This document shows, one piece after another, positions 20,857 through 30,242 of a stretch of 64,000 nucleotides of DNA. This stretch comes from Actinocatenispora sp963815125 (lineage in GTDB: Bacteria; Actinomycetota; Actinomycetes; Mycobacteriales; Micromonosporaceae), in NCBI GenBank assembly GCA_963815125.1, contig CAWFFM010000002.1, forward strand, positions 1,302,001 through 1,366,000, in the 5' to 3' direction. Positions within the stretch are counted from its first letter, which is position 1, and every line of letters begins with the position of its first letter. The notes under the pieces were generated by a model. That model was not told the origin of the DNA, searched no databases, and saw nothing but the letters and a program-made list of their open reading frames with translations. The position numbers and the translations under genes are program-made.

Positions 20857-21336
20857 TCACCGATGCTCGCCAAGTGCGTCCAGGAGAAGTGTGATCGCCG
20901 CGACGACTGTCCCGGCACGCACCGCTGCCCGGTCACCGGGCAGCGCCAGTCGTACGGCCCGCTCGACATCCGGACCGGACACCCCGATGTACACCGTCCC
21001 GGCCGGCTGGCCACCGTGCGGTTCCGGGCCGGCGACACCGGTACTGGACAGCCCCCAGGTCGCCGCACAGCGCTGCCGTGCACCCCGGGCCAGGGCCACC
21101 GCCACCTCCGGGTCGACCGGCCCCCGTTCATTCAGCAGTTGTTCCGACACCCCTGCCAGTGACGCCTTCAGATCCACCGCGTAGACGATCAGACCGCCAC
21201 GCAGTACGGCGCTCGCACCCGGCACGTCCACCACCGTGGCCGCCAGCTGACCGCCGGTCAGCGACTCGGCCGTCGCCAAGGTCTCCCCCCGGCCGCTCAA
21301 CGACGCGACGAGCGCGGTGGCGTCGGCACCCGTCAC
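20857..21336 (-). CDS. cinA: CinA-type nicotinamide-nucleotide amidase
   Basis: Stand-alone C-terminal CinA domain of 159 residues that deamidates nicotinamide mononucleotide and recycles it to nicotinic acid mononucleotide. Visible motifs are LATAESLTGGQLAATVVDVPGAS (catalytic Ser region), GGLIVYAVDLKA, and STGVAGPEPHGGQPAGTVYIG. The N-terminal molybdopterin-binding half of full-length CinA is absent, as is normal for the short form. The ATG overlaps the pgsA stop by 4 nt, so the two are translationally coupled. clgR lies about 200 nt downstream with its own ribosome site. Confidence 0.9.
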   Translation of the reverse strand: MTGADATALVASLSGRGETLATAESLTGGQLAATVVDVPGASAVLRGGLIVYAVDLKASLAGVSEQLLNERGPVDPEVAVALARGARQRCAATWGLSSTGVAGPEPHGGQPAGTVYIGVSGPDVERAVRLALPGDRAAVRAGTVVAAITLLLDALGEHR

Positions 21337-21977
21337 GCGGTATCCCGTGGTCGGTGCCTACGCAACGCGAAGGCCCTCGCCACATAGTCGAAGCCGGTGA
21401 GGACCGTCACGGCCAGCGCCGCCGACATCAACCAGATCCCGGCGCCGGCGAACGGTGCCGGCCATGGCCACAGGTACCAGGCGATGGAGACGATCTGCAG
21501 CACGGTCTTGAGTTTGCCGCCACGGCTCGCGGCGATCACCCCGTGACGCAGCACCCAGAACCGCAGTGCCGTGACACCGATCTCGCGCCCCAGGATCAGT
21601 ACGGTGATCCACCAGGGCAGACCGCCGTAGATGGACAGCAGCAGCAGCGCCGTGCCGGTGAGCGCCTTGTCCGCGATCGGATCGGCGACCTTACCGAACG
21701 GTGTCACCAGGTTGCGCGACCGGGCCAGCCAACCATCGGCGAAGTCCGTCGCGGACGCCGCGCAGAACACCACGCACGCCGCGATCCGCCAGTTCGCCAG
21801 CTCAAACTGCGAGGTGATGGTCAGCCAGACGAACACCGGTACCAGTACCAGTCGCAGCACCGTGAGCGCGTTGGCCGGATTGACCAGTGGGGCGACCGGT
21901 ACCGGCTCACGCCGGGGCGCCTCCACCCGACCGCCGGCGGCGCTGCCTCGCGGCGTCGGCGAGGCGGCCTCGGTCAC
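21333..21977 (-). CDS. pgsA: CDP-diacylglycerol-glycerol-3-phosphate 3-phosphatidyltransferase
   Basis: Integral membrane enzyme making phosphatidylglycerophosphate, the first step toward phosphatidylglycerol and cardiolipin. The CDP-alcohol phosphotransferase motif appears as ATDFADGWLARSRNLVTPFGKVADPIADK (D-G-x2-A-R...G-x3-D-x3-D pattern) near residues 75-105. Four or more membrane spans are present. The first 30 residues are a polar, Pro/Arg-rich extension. The start overlaps the rimO stop by 4 nt and the end overlaps cinA by 4 nt, making rimO-pgsA-cinA a tightly coupled unit that is also the conserved order in actinobacteria. Confidence 0.92.
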   Translation of the reverse strand: MTEAASPTPRGSAAGGRVEAPRREPVPVAPLVNPANALTVLRLVLVPVFVWLTITSQFELANWRIAACVVFCAASATDFADGWLARSRNLVTPFGKVADPIADKALTGTALLLLSIYGGLPWWITVLILGREIGVTALRFWVLRHGVIAASRGGKLKTVLQIVSIAWYLWPWPAPFAGAGIWLMSAALAVTVLTGFDYVARAFALRRHRPRDTA

Positions 21978-23476
21978 CGGGGACCGCCCCGGGCCGTCCC
22001 GGCGAGTGGCGACTCCTGCCGGGGCGCCGCGTCGAGCATGCGCTCCGGCACGGCCACCAGGTCCACACCCACCGAATCGTCCACCCGGGCAAGGACCAGA
22101 TCACCGGGCCGCAGCCCGGTGGGGTCCAGCGCGCCACCGGCAACCAGCGTGGTCGAGCCGTCGACCTCGGGCGCCTGATGGGCTGCCCGCCCTTCGACGA
22201 GACCCCCGTCGACAGAGTCGACCAGCACTTCGACGGTGCTGCCCACGCGGCACTCGGCACGCTGTGCCACCAGCTCGTCGACCAGGGAGCTGAGTCTGGT
22301 GACCCGCGCCTCGACCTGCTCGGCCGGCACCTTGTCCGGCAGGTCCACCGCCTCGGTACCGTCCTCGTCGCTGTAGCCGAAGACGCCGATCGCATCCAGG
22401 TCGGCGCCGGTCAGGAACCGCTCCAGCTCAGCGAAGTCCTCCTCGGTCTCCCCGGGGAATCCGACGATCACGTTCGTGCGGGCGCCCAGGTCTGGGGTGT
22501 ACCGACGGGCGGTCTCCAACAGTTCCCAGAACCTCTCGGTGGACCCGAACCGGCGCATTCTGCGCAGCACCGGCTCACTGGAGTGTTGGAAGGACAGGTC
22601 GAAGTACGGCGCGAGGCCGGGCGTGTCGGCGATCACCTTGATCAGCCCTGGACGCATCTCCGCCGGCTGCAGGTAGCTCACCCGGACCCGGACTATCCCG
22701 GGTACGGCGGCGAGCTGCGGCAGCAGCTTCTCCAGCAACCGTGGATCACCCAGGTCCTTGCCGTACGAGGAGGAGTTCTCGCTGACCAGGACCAGCTCCC
22801 GGACACCCTGCTCGGCCAGCCACCGCGCCTCGGCGAGCACGTCGGCCGCAGGCCGGGACAGGTACGCGCCACGGAAGGACGGGATGGCGCAGAACGCGCA
22901 ACGGCGGTCGCATCCGCTGGCCAGTTTGAGCGAGGCGACCGGGCCGCTGTCCAATCGGTAGCGCAGCACCTTGAGGTGGGCCGGGGTGCGTTCATCGACA
23001 TCGGCGCCACGATCCGCCCCGTGCCCGGGCACGGCCGCCGGGTGGGCGTGACGCTCGACCGGAGTGATCGGCAGCAACGTACGACGGTCCCGCGGGGTAT
23101 GCGCGGAGAGCTGTTCACCGGCGAGTACCGAGTTCAGCCGCGCCGAGATCTCCGGATAGTCGTCGAACCCGAGTACCGCGTCCGCTTCCGGAAGGTTGTC
23201 CGCCAGTTCCTTGCCGTACCGCTCCGCCATGCAGCCCGCCGCGACCACCTTGGCGCCACCGTCAGCGGCGGAGAGCAGGGTGTCGATGGAGTCCTGCTTG
23301 GCCTGTTCGACAAAACCGCAGGTGTTGACCAGGACGACGTCGGCGTCGGAGTCGTCGTCGGTGAGTTGCCACCCGTCGGCGGCGAGCCGGGCGGCCAGCT
23401 CCTCGGAGTCGACCTCGTTGCGGGCGCACCCGAGCGTGAGCATGGCGACACGGCGGGGGGAATCGGCAGCGGACAC
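21974..23476 (-). CDS. rimO: Ribosomal protein S12 methylthiotransferase RimO
   Basis: Radical-SAM enzyme that adds a methylthio group to an aspartate of ribosomal protein S12. The N-terminal UPF0004 domain has three cluster cysteines (TLGCARNEVDSE, NTCGFV, AGCMAERYG). The radical-SAM motif is CDRRCAFC near residue 190, and a TRAM domain follows from about residue 400. The LGCARN-VDSE form distinguishes RimO from MiaB. At 500 residues it is slightly long. The GTG start has no Shine-Dalgarno, but TAGGCT lies 6 nt upstream, indicating a leaderless message with its own promoter in the ftsK-rimO gap. Confidence 0.92.
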   Translation of the reverse strand: MSAADSPRRVAMLTLGCARNEVDSEELAARLAADGWQLTDDDSDADVVLVNTCGFVEQAKQDSIDTLLSAADGGAKVVAAGCMAERYGKELADNLPEADAVLGFDDYPEISARLNSVLAGEQLSAHTPRDRRTLLPITPVERHAHPAAVPGHGADRGADVDERTPAHLKVLRYRLDSGPVASLKLASGCDRRCAFCAIPSFRGAYLSRPAADVLAEARWLAEQGVRELVLVSENSSSYGKDLGDPRLLEKLLPQLAAVPGIVRVRVSYLQPAEMRPGLIKVIADTPGLAPYFDLSFQHSSEPVLRRMRRFGSTERFWELLETARRYTPDLGARTNVIVGFPGETEEDFAELERFLTGADLDAIGVFGYSDEDGTEAVDLPDKVPAEQVEARVTRLSSLVDELVAQRAECRVGSTVEVLVDSVDGGLVEGRAAHQAPEVDGSTTLVAGGALDPTGLRPGDLVLARVDDSVGVDLVAVPERMLDAAPRQESPLAGTARGGPR

Positions 23477-23482
23477 GCACCG

Positions 23483-23488
23483 AGCCTA
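23483..23488 (-). promoter_or_regulatory. -10 box for leaderless rimO
   Basis: TAGGCT on the minus strand ends 6 nt before the rimO GTG, and there is no ribosome site. The TANNNT box at this distance is the standard actinobacterial leaderless arrangement. It provides a promoter for rimO-pgsA-cinA independent of ftsK. Confidence 0.5.
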
Positions 23489-23642
23489 CCGAGCCCTGCC
23501 GTGCCCGGCACAGCACACCGCCCGCCCGCGCACCGGCGGTACGGTTTTGCGCACCATCAGGTACCGGAACGCCAGTGCCCGAATCCGCCGAAAGCGGCGC
23601 CCGCGCACCGTCCCACGCGATCCCACGATGGCCCGGACGGGC

Positions 23643-26117
23643 CTACTCACCCTCGCCGCGGATGCTGGCCAGCATGTCCTCCAGCTCATCCGGCTTGATC
23701 AGCACGTCGCGGGCCTTGGAACCTTCACTCGGGCCGACCACGCCCCGAGTCTCCATCAGGTCCATCAACCGGCCTGCCTTGGCGAAACCGACCCGCAGCT
23801 TGCGCTGCAGCATCGAGGTGGACCCGAACTGCGAGGTGACCACCAGCTCGGCGGCCTGCAGCAACAGGTCCAGATCGTCGCCGATGTCCTCGTCGACCTT
23901 CTTCTTGCTGCCCTGGGCGACGGTCAGTACGTCGTCGCGGAACTCCGGCTCCCGCTGCCGGGTGCAGAACTTCACCAGTGCACTGATCTCCGGCTCGGTC
24001 ACCCAGGCGCCCTGCAACCGGACCGGCTTACTGGCACCCATCGGCAGGAACAGTGCATCGCCCCGGCCGATCAGCTTCTCCGCGCCCGGCTGGTCGAGGA
24101 TGACCCGGGAGTCGGCCAACGACGACGTCGCGAACGCCAGCCGGGACGGTACGTTGGCCTTGATCAACCCGGTGACCACGTCGACGCTCGGGCGCTGGGT
24201 GGCCAGTACGAGGTGGATTCCGGCGGCCCGGGCCAGTTGGGTGATCCGGACGATGGCGTCCTCCACGTCGCGCGGCGCCACCATCATCAGATCGGCCAGC
24301 TCGTCGACGATGACCAGTAGGTACGGGTAGGGCCGGTAGACGCGTTCGCTGCCGGGCGGCGCGGTGATTTCGCCCTTGAGAACCTTGCGGTTGAAGTCGT
24401 CGACATGGCGTACCCCGGACGCCGCCAGGTCCTCGTAGCGCATGTCCATCTCGCGTACCACCCACTGCAGGGCGTCCGCGGCCTTCTTCGGGTTGGTCAC
24501 GATCGGCGTCACCAGATGCGGAATGCCCTCGTAGGTGGTCAGCTCGACCCGCTTCGGGTCGATCAGCAGCAACCTGATCTCATCGGGCGTGGCCCGCGAC
24601 AGGATCGAGACCAGCAGCGAGTTGATGCAGCTGGACTTGCCGGAACCGGTGGCGCCGGCAACGAGGATGTGTGGCATCTTCGCCAGGTTGGCCAGTACGA
24701 AGCCGCCCTCGATGTCCTTGCCGAGTGCGACGGTCATCGGATGCTGGTCGTTGAGGGCGGAGCGGCTGCGCAGCACGTCACCGAGGATCACGTCCTCGCG
24801 GTCGGTGTTCGGGATCTCCACCCCGACGGCGCTCTTGCCCGGGATCGGGCTGATGATCCGTACGTCCGGGCTCTTCACCGCGTAGGCGATGTTGCGGGAC
24901 AGCTGGATGATCCGCTCCACCTTGACACCCGGGCCGAGTTCCACCTCGTAGCGGGTGACGGTCGGTCCGCGGGTGAACCCGGTTACCGCGGCGTCCACCT
25001 TGAACTGCTCGAACACCCCGCTGAGTGCGACGATCACCTCATCGTTGGCCCTGCTACGGGCCTTCGCCGGGCCGCCCTTACGCAGCAGGTCCGGTGACGG
25101 CAGCCGGTAGCTGCTTGCGGTGCCGCCCAGTTCCAACTGTTCGGTACGCGGCGGAGGCAGCGGGCTGTGTTCAGGCGGCGGCGGAGTCCTGCGGGTGCGT
25201 CGGCTGCGGACCGGGAACTCGTCGTCGGTGTCCAGTGGTGGCGGTGCGGGAATCTGCTCGAACGGCTCCTCGTCGTCGCTATCGAGCAGTTCCGGCACGC
25301 TGCTCTGTCTGCGCCTCGTCGAGCGTCGGGAGCGAGCCACCGGCGCCTCGACGCCGTCCTCGGCATCCTGTCCGTCGACCGCTGGGCCGGACAGGGTCGC
25401 CCGACCTAGCGCAAGGTCCCGGATGTGACGCAGCCGGGCCGGTATCCGGTTCACCGGAGTCGCCGTCACCACCAGGATGCCGAAGACCAGCAGCAGGAGC
25501 AGCAGCGGTGCCGCAACCCAGGGCGTGACCGCCCGCGCCAGCAGGCCGCCGACCAGGTCCCCGACGATGCCGCCGGCATACCCGCGGCCGGTCGACGACC
25601 GTGGCTGACCACGGAACAGGTGCAGCAGACCGAGCAGGGACAGCAGAACCGAAGTCCAGCCGACCAGGTGGCGTCCCCGGTGTGCCGGATCCGGCGCCTG
25701 ACGCATCACCCGGATCGCGGCGGCGAGCAGCAGCAGCGGCAGCGCCGCGGCGAGTGCACCCACACACCAGCGGACCGCGAAACCGACATAGCGTCCGACC
25801 GGGCCGGCCGCCTGGAACCAGACCGCGACAGCCAGGATGATGCCGCCACCGAGCAGCGCCAACCCGAGCCCGTCCCGCCGGTGCGCCGGGTCCAGTGCCC
25901 GGGCGCTGGCCGCCTGGCGCCCGAGGGCCCGGGCGAGGAATCCGACTCCCCTGGCCACCCCGTTGAATGCCCCACCGGCCGCCCGTGCCGTGCCCGAACT
26001 GGACTTGCGAGTGGGTTGGCGAGGAGCCGGACGACGGGACGCCGTCCGGCTGGACGCGCCGGGCTTCTTCTTCTGTGAGCTCCGGGCACGGCTCGCAGCA
26101 GACGTACGGCCAGCCAT
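23643..26117 (-). CDS. ftsK: DNA translocase FtsK/SpoIIIE
   Basis: Septum-located motor that pumps chromosomal DNA at division, 824 residues. A basic N-terminus is followed by four to five membrane spans (about residues 75-215), then an acidic/Pro-rich linker. The RecA-like motor has Walker A (VAGATGSGKSS near residue 465) and Walker B (LLVIVDELADLMM). ATQRPSVDVVTGLIKANVPSRLAF and the C-terminal winged-helix gamma domain (DLLLQAAELVVTSQFGSTSMLQRKLRVG) complete it. Length is normal for actinobacteria. It lies in the conserved rnj-ftsK-rimO-pgsA neighbourhood. TACGGT lies 8 nt before the ATG and there is no clear ribosome site. Confidence 0.93.
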   Translation of the reverse strand: MAGRTSAASRARSSQKKKPGASSRTASRRPAPRQPTRKSSSGTARAAGGAFNGVARGVGFLARALGRQAASARALDPAHRRDGLGLALLGGGIILAVAVWFQAAGPVGRYVGFAVRWCVGALAAALPLLLLAAAIRVMRQAPDPAHRGRHLVGWTSVLLSLLGLLHLFRGQPRSSTGRGYAGGIVGDLVGGLLARAVTPWVAAPLLLLLLVFGILVVTATPVNRIPARLRHIRDLALGRATLSGPAVDGQDAEDGVEAPVARSRRSTRRRQSSVPELLDSDDEEPFEQIPAPPPLDTDDEFPVRSRRTRRTPPPPEHSPLPPPRTEQLELGGTASSYRLPSPDLLRKGGPAKARSRANDEVIVALSGVFEQFKVDAAVTGFTRGPTVTRYEVELGPGVKVERIIQLSRNIAYAVKSPDVRIISPIPGKSAVGVEIPNTDREDVILGDVLRSRSALNDQHPMTVALGKDIEGGFVLANLAKMPHILVAGATGSGKSSCINSLLVSILSRATPDEIRLLLIDPKRVELTTYEGIPHLVTPIVTNPKKAADALQWVVREMDMRYEDLAASGVRHVDDFNRKVLKGEITAPPGSERVYRPYPYLLVIVDELADLMMVAPRDVEDAIVRITQLARAAGIHLVLATQRPSVDVVTGLIKANVPSRLAFATSSLADSRVILDQPGAEKLIGRGDALFLPMGASKPVRLQGAWVTEPEISALVKFCTRQREPEFRDDVLTVAQGSKKKVDEDIGDDLDLLLQAAELVVTSQFGSTSMLQRKLRVGFAKAGRLMDLMETRGVVGPSEGSKARDVLIKPDELEDMLASIRGEGE

Positions 26118-26306
26118 AGTTCACCACCGTAGCGGGAAGCGGCCAGTAAGCCCGCGCTCGACACGGCCGGGCACGGAACGGATCACCGACCATCCAGTGT
26201 CGTGCTCATCACCCGAATGAGGTAATTGCTGGTCAGGGCGATGACGACGGAACCGCGAAGCAGTTCATCTGGCGGGACCATCGGGCGTCGCAGCAGTGGC
26301 TGACGG

Positions 26307-26312
26307 TAATCT
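26307..26312 (+). promoter_or_regulatory. -10 box for leaderless asd
   Basis: TAATCT ends 6 nt before the asd ATG and no Shine-Dalgarno lies in between, so the transcript probably starts at the initiation codon. Confidence 0.5.
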
Positions 26313-26318
26313 CCGGGC

Positions 26319-27344
26319 ATGCGAATCGGGATCGTCGGAGCCACCGGTCAGGTCGGCGGTGTCATGCGCCGCATCCTCGCGGAACGCGAGTTCCCCATCG
26401 ATGAGCTGCGGCTGTTCGCCTCGGCACGCTCGGCCGGTCGGGTGGTGCCGTGGCGGGACACGGAGGTGCGCATCGAGGACGCCGGGTCCTCGGACTTCAG
26501 CGGGCTCGACGTCGTGCTGTTCTCCGCCGGTAAGCAGGCCTCCCGCGATCTCGGCCCGAAGGTGGCGGCCACCGGCGCCGTGGTGATCGACAACTCGTCC
26601 GCGTGGCGGATGGATCCCGAGGTGCCGCTGGTGGTCGCCGAGGTCAATCCGCAGGCGTTGCGCGACCGGCCGCGCGGCATCGTGGCCAACCCCAACTGCA
26701 CCACGATGGCCGCGATGCCTGTACTCGCTCCCCTGCATGCGGAGGCGGGGCTGGTCAGCATGGTCGTGTCGACGTACCAGGCGGTGTCCGGCAGCGGGCT
26801 GGCCGGTGTTGCCGAACTCGACGAGCAGACCCGCAAGGTCGCCGATGGAGCGGCCGCCCTGGCGTTCGACGGCAACGCCGTACAGTTCCCGCCGGCGGCG
26901 AAGTTCGCCCGACCGATCGCGTTCAACGTGCTGCCCTTCGCCGGCGCACTCGTCGACGACGGTTCGTGGGAAACCGACGAGGAACAGAAGCTGCGCAACG
27001 AGAGCCGCAAGATCCTCGGCATCAGCGGGCTGAAGGTGTCCGGCACCTGCGTCCGGGTGCCCGTGTTCACCGGCCACTCCTTGCAGGTCAACGCCAGGTT
27101 CGCGGCACCACTGAGCGTCCAGCGAGCACAGCAGCTACTGGCGGCGGCGCCGGGGGTGGCGCTGTCGGACATCCCGACCCCGCTGCAGGCCGCCGGCCAG
27201 GACCCGACGTACGTGGGCCGGATCCGGGTCGACGAGACCGCCGACAACGCGCTGGCCCTGTTCATGTCCAATGACAACCTGCGCAAGGGTGCGGCACTCA
27301 ACGCCGTACAGCTCGCCGAGCTGGTCGCCGCCGAACTGTCCTGA
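26319..27344 (+). CDS. asd: Aspartate-semialdehyde dehydrogenase
   Basis: NADPH-dependent reduction of aspartyl phosphate to aspartate semialdehyde, the branch point to lysine/diaminopimelate, threonine and methionine. The N-terminal nucleotide motif is GIVGATGQVGG. The catalytic cysteine is Cys127 in VANPNCTTM. The downstream active-site region includes VSTYQAVSGSGLAGV and VRVPVFTGHSLQVN. At 341 residues it is full length. It usually follows lysC in actinobacteria; here it stands alone on the plus strand between ftsK and rnj, with a leaderless-type promoter. dapA and dapB lie 3 and 9 kb downstream on the other strand. Confidence 0.94.
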   Translation: MRIGIVGATGQVGGVMRRILAEREFPIDELRLFASARSAGRVVPWRDTEVRIEDAGSSDFSGLDVVLFSAGKQASRDLGPKVAATGAVVIDNSSAWRMDPEVPLVVAEVNPQALRDRPRGIVANPNCTTMAAMPVLAPLHAEAGLVSMVVSTYQAVSGSGLAGVAELDEQTRKVADGAAALAFDGNAVQFPPAAKFARPIAFNVLPFAGALVDDGSWETDEEQKLRNESRKILGISGLKVSGTCVRVPVFTGHSLQVNARFAAPLSVQRAQQLLAAAPGVALSDIPTPLQAAGQDPTYVGRIRVDETADNALALFMSNDNLRKGAALNAVQLAELVAAELS

Positions 27345-27358
27345 TCCACCACTCCCGG

Positions 27359-27402
27359 GGGCATCGCACACCGGAGTCACGATCGACCGGCCTGCGATGC
27401 CC
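27359..27402. terminator. Bidirectional terminator between asd and rnj
   Basis: GGGCATCGCA (27359-27368) pairs with TGCGATGCCC (27393-27402). The 24-nt loop can form a smaller CCGG stem. It lies between the convergent stop codons of asd and RNase J and could serve both. No U-tract is present. Confidence 0.55.
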
Positions 27403-27430
27403 ACCAGCGGAGACGACAGCGCCGCCGGGA

Positions 27431-29119
27431 CTAGACCTCGACGACGTTGGGCACGATCATCGGCCGGCGCCGATAGGTGTCGTTGACCCAGCGACCCACC
27501 GAGCGGCGGACCAGTTGCTGCAGCTGGTGCGGATCGCTGATGCCGTCCTTGGCCGCCCGGTCCAGCACGTCGGTGATCAACGGGACGACCGGGTCGAAGG
27601 CCGTCGGGTCCTCCGAGAATCCCTTCGCCGACACGGTCGGCCCGCCGACCACCTTGCCGGTCACCGAGTCCACCACTACGGTCAGGGCGATGAAGCCGCC
27701 GTCGCCGAGGATCCGACGCTCGGTCAGCAGGTTCTCCCCCACGTCGCCGACGGTCAGCCCGTCGACGTAGACGTAGCGTGAGGTGACGTGACCGACCAAG
27801 CGGGCCGCGCCGTCCACCATGTCGACCACGTCGCCGTCCTCGCACAGGACGACCCGATCGGCCGGGACACCGCTCTGGATGGCCAGCCGGGCGTGCGCGC
27901 GCAGGTGGCGCCACTCCCCGTGCAGCGGGATGAAGTTGCTCGGCCGTACCACGTTGAGCAGGTAGAGCAGCTCGCCGGCGGGCGCGTGCCCGGACACGTG
28001 CACCCGCGCCACGTCCTTGTGGATGACCGTCGCGCCGGCCCGGGACAGTGCGTTGATCACCCGGTAGACGGAGGTCTCATTGCCGGGTACCAGCGAGGAT
28101 GCCAGCACCACGGTGTCACCGGGTTCGATCTTGACGTGCCGGTGGTCGCCGGAGGCCATCCGGCCCAGCGCGCTCATCGGCTCGCCCTGCGAACCGGTGG
28201 ACATGAACACGATCTCGTCGGCGGGCAGCGCGGTCGCCTCCTCCAACGACACCACCAGACCACCCTGGATGTGCAACAGCCCGAGGTCACGCGCGATCCC
28301 CATGTTGCGCACCATGGACCGGCCGATCAGCGCCACCTTGCGTCCGTGCTCGGCGGCGGAGTCGAGGACCTGCTGGACCCGGTGCACGTGGGAGGCGAAG
28401 GACGCGACGATGATGCGGCCCTTCGCGGCCCGGAAGATGCCGTCGATGACCGGACGGATCTCCTGCTCGGAGGTGACGAACCCGGGGATCTCGGCGTTGG
28501 TCGAGTCCGACATCAGCAGATCGACGCCCTCGCCGCCCAGCCGGGCGAACCCGGCCAGGTCGGTGACGCGGCCGTCCAGCGGAAGCTGGTCCATCTTGAA
28601 GTCACCGGTGTGCAGTACGGTGCCCGCCCCGGTACGGACCGCCACTGCCATGGCGTCCGGGATCGAGTGGTTCACCGCGAAGAACTCGCAGCTGAACGGA
28701 CCGAGGTTCTCGACACCACCCTCCTGCACGGTCAGTGAGTACGGGGTGATCCGCCGCTCAGCGAGCTTCGCTTCCACCAGAGCGAGGGTGAACTGCGAAC
28801 CCACCAGCGGAATGTCGGGCTTTCGGGCGAGCAGGTAGGGCACCGCCCCGATGTGGTCCTCGTGACCGTGGGTCAGCACGATCGCCTCGACGTCGTCGAG
28901 ACGGTCCACCAGTGAGGTGAAGTCCGGCAGGATGACGTCGACCCCGGGTTGATCCACATCCGGGAACAACACTCCACAGTCGACGACCAGCAGACGGCCC
29001 TCGTACTCGTAGACCGTCATGTTGCGGCCGATCGCACCGAGCCCGCCCAACGGAGTGATCCGCAACGTGTTCGACAGCAGCGGGGGTGGCGGGGCCAGCT
29101 CCGGATGTGCCTGGCTCAC
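27431..29119 (-). CDS. rnj: Ribonuclease J
   Basis: Metallo-beta-lactamase-fold nuclease of 562 residues with endo- and 5'-3' exonuclease activity in RNA maturation and decay. The zinc site is HGHEDHIGAVP near residue 85. Other markers are SDSTNAEIPGF, the beta-CASP region VASFASHVHRVQQVLDSA, and PLHGEWRHLRAHARLA. The C-terminal domain ends in DTYRRRPMIVPNVVEV. It is the second gene after dapA, with a 45-nt gap, an arrangement conserved in actinobacteria. Together with rny and pnp it gives the cell a Gram-positive style RNA decay set. Confidence 0.94.
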   Translation of the reverse strand: MSQAHPELAPPPPLLSNTLRITPLGGLGAIGRNMTVYEYEGRLLVVDCGVLFPDVDQPGVDVILPDFTSLVDRLDDVEAIVLTHGHEDHIGAVPYLLARKPDIPLVGSQFTLALVEAKLAERRITPYSLTVQEGGVENLGPFSCEFFAVNHSIPDAMAVAVRTGAGTVLHTGDFKMDQLPLDGRVTDLAGFARLGGEGVDLLMSDSTNAEIPGFVTSEQEIRPVIDGIFRAAKGRIIVASFASHVHRVQQVLDSAAEHGRKVALIGRSMVRNMGIARDLGLLHIQGGLVVSLEEATALPADEIVFMSTGSQGEPMSALGRMASGDHRHVKIEPGDTVVLASSLVPGNETSVYRVINALSRAGATVIHKDVARVHVSGHAPAGELLYLLNVVRPSNFIPLHGEWRHLRAHARLAIQSGVPADRVVLCEDGDVVDMVDGAARLVGHVTSRYVYVDGLTVGDVGENLLTERRILGDGGFIALTVVVDSVTGKVVGGPTVSAKGFSEDPTAFDPVVPLITDVLDRAAKDGISDPHQLQQLVRRSVGRWVNDTYRRRPMIVPNVVEV

Positions 29120-29164
29120 AGGTATCTCCTATTCACTTCGCGTACCGGCTCTGCGCCGGTGTTG

Positions 29165-30061
29165 TCACAGGGCGACGCCGGCCTCCGCGCAGTCCGCGGT
29201 CAGCTGCTCGATCTCGGCATCGGAGGCGTCCACCAGGGGCAGCCGTACCGGCCCGGCGGGCAGGCCGCGCCGCCGTAGTGCCGCCTTGACCAGGATCACG
29301 CCCTGGGTACGGAAGAAGCCGGTGAACACGGGTAGCAGGCGGTGATGCAGCTCCAGCGCGCCGGCGGTGTCGCCGGCCTCGAACGCGGTCACCATCTGCC
29401 GGGTCTCCCGGCCGATCAGGTGGGTGGGGGTACCGACGACCCCGACCGCACCGACCGCGAGCAGCGGGAGAGTCAGCTTGTCCTCGCCCGAGTAGTAGGC
29501 GAGGCCACCCTGCCGGGTAAGTACGGAGGTCGCGGCCAGATCGCCCTTGGCGTCCTTGACCGCCACGATGCGTGGATGCTCCGCCAGCCGCAGCAGGGTC
29601 TCGGTGGCGATCGGGGTGGCGGTGCGCAGGGGGATGTCGTACAACATCACCGGCAGTCCGCTGGCGTCGGCGACCTGCCGGAAGTGGGCGGCGAGCCCGG
29701 CCTGGGGTGGCCGGGAGTAGTACGGAGTGACCACCAGCAGTCCGTGTGCGCCGGCCTTCTCCGCGGTGCGGGCGAGTTCGATGGTGTGCGCGGTGTCATT
29801 GGTACCGATACCTGCCACCACCTGGGCCCGGTCCCCGACCGCCTCGACCACGGCGCGCAGCAGCGTCTCCTTCTCTGCGTCCGTGGTGGTCGGGGCCTCG
29901 CCGGTGGTCCCGCTGATCACCAGTGCGTCGTTGTCCTGCTCGTCGACCAGGTACTCGGCGAGGCGTTGGGCACCGGGAACGTCAAGGGACCCGTCGGGCT
30001 GGAACGGGGTCACCATCGCGGTCAGCAGCCGGCCGAACGGGCGGCGCGGATCGAGCGTCAT
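29165..30061 (-). CDS. dapA: 4-hydroxy-tetrahydrodipicolinate synthase
   Basis: Condenses aspartate semialdehyde with pyruvate, the first committed step to diaminopimelate and lysine. It is a TIM-barrel aldolase of 298 residues. The Schiff-base lysine is in RIVAVKDAKGD, the second-shell Tyr is in MLYDIPLRT, and the substrate loop is ISGTTGEAPTTTDAEKE near residue 50. The ATG lacks a ribosome site but has TAGGTT 6 nt upstream, so it is probably leaderless. rnj follows on the same transcript. asd, which makes its substrate, is 1.8 kb away on the opposite strand. Confidence 0.94.
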   Translation of the reverse strand: MTLDPRRPFGRLLTAMVTPFQPDGSLDVPGAQRLAEYLVDEQDNDALVISGTTGEAPTTTDAEKETLLRAVVEAVGDRAQVVAGIGTNDTAHTIELARTAEKAGAHGLLVVTPYYSRPPQAGLAAHFRQVADASGLPVMLYDIPLRTATPIATETLLRLAEHPRIVAVKDAKGDLAATSVLTRQGGLAYYSGEDKLTLPLLAVGAVGVVGTPTHLIGRETRQMVTAFEAGDTAGALELHHRLLPVFTGFFRTQGVILVKAALRRRGLPAGPVRLPLVDASDAEIEQLTADCAEAGVAL

Positions 30062-30067
30062 ACCACC

Positions 30068-30073
30068 AACCTA
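30068..30073 (-). promoter_or_regulatory. -10 box for leaderless dapA
   Basis: TAGGTT on the minus strand ends 6 nt before the dapA ATG (spacer GGTGGT). No Shine-Dalgarno lies closer, so dapA-rnj probably starts here as a leaderless transcript. Confidence 0.5.
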
Positions 30074-30242
30074 TCGTCCCTCGGACCGGCGGTCGGCCGA
30101 TCGGTGGCGCGAGTGTGTCGGGCATCGCGGACCGGACATGGCAGACCGGGCCACCGGGCAGTGTCGCCGGCCCGCACCATCGATGGCGCGTCGCCAGCGT
30201 TGCGGTACATCCCGAACCGGCACGGTACGGACGCGGACCGGG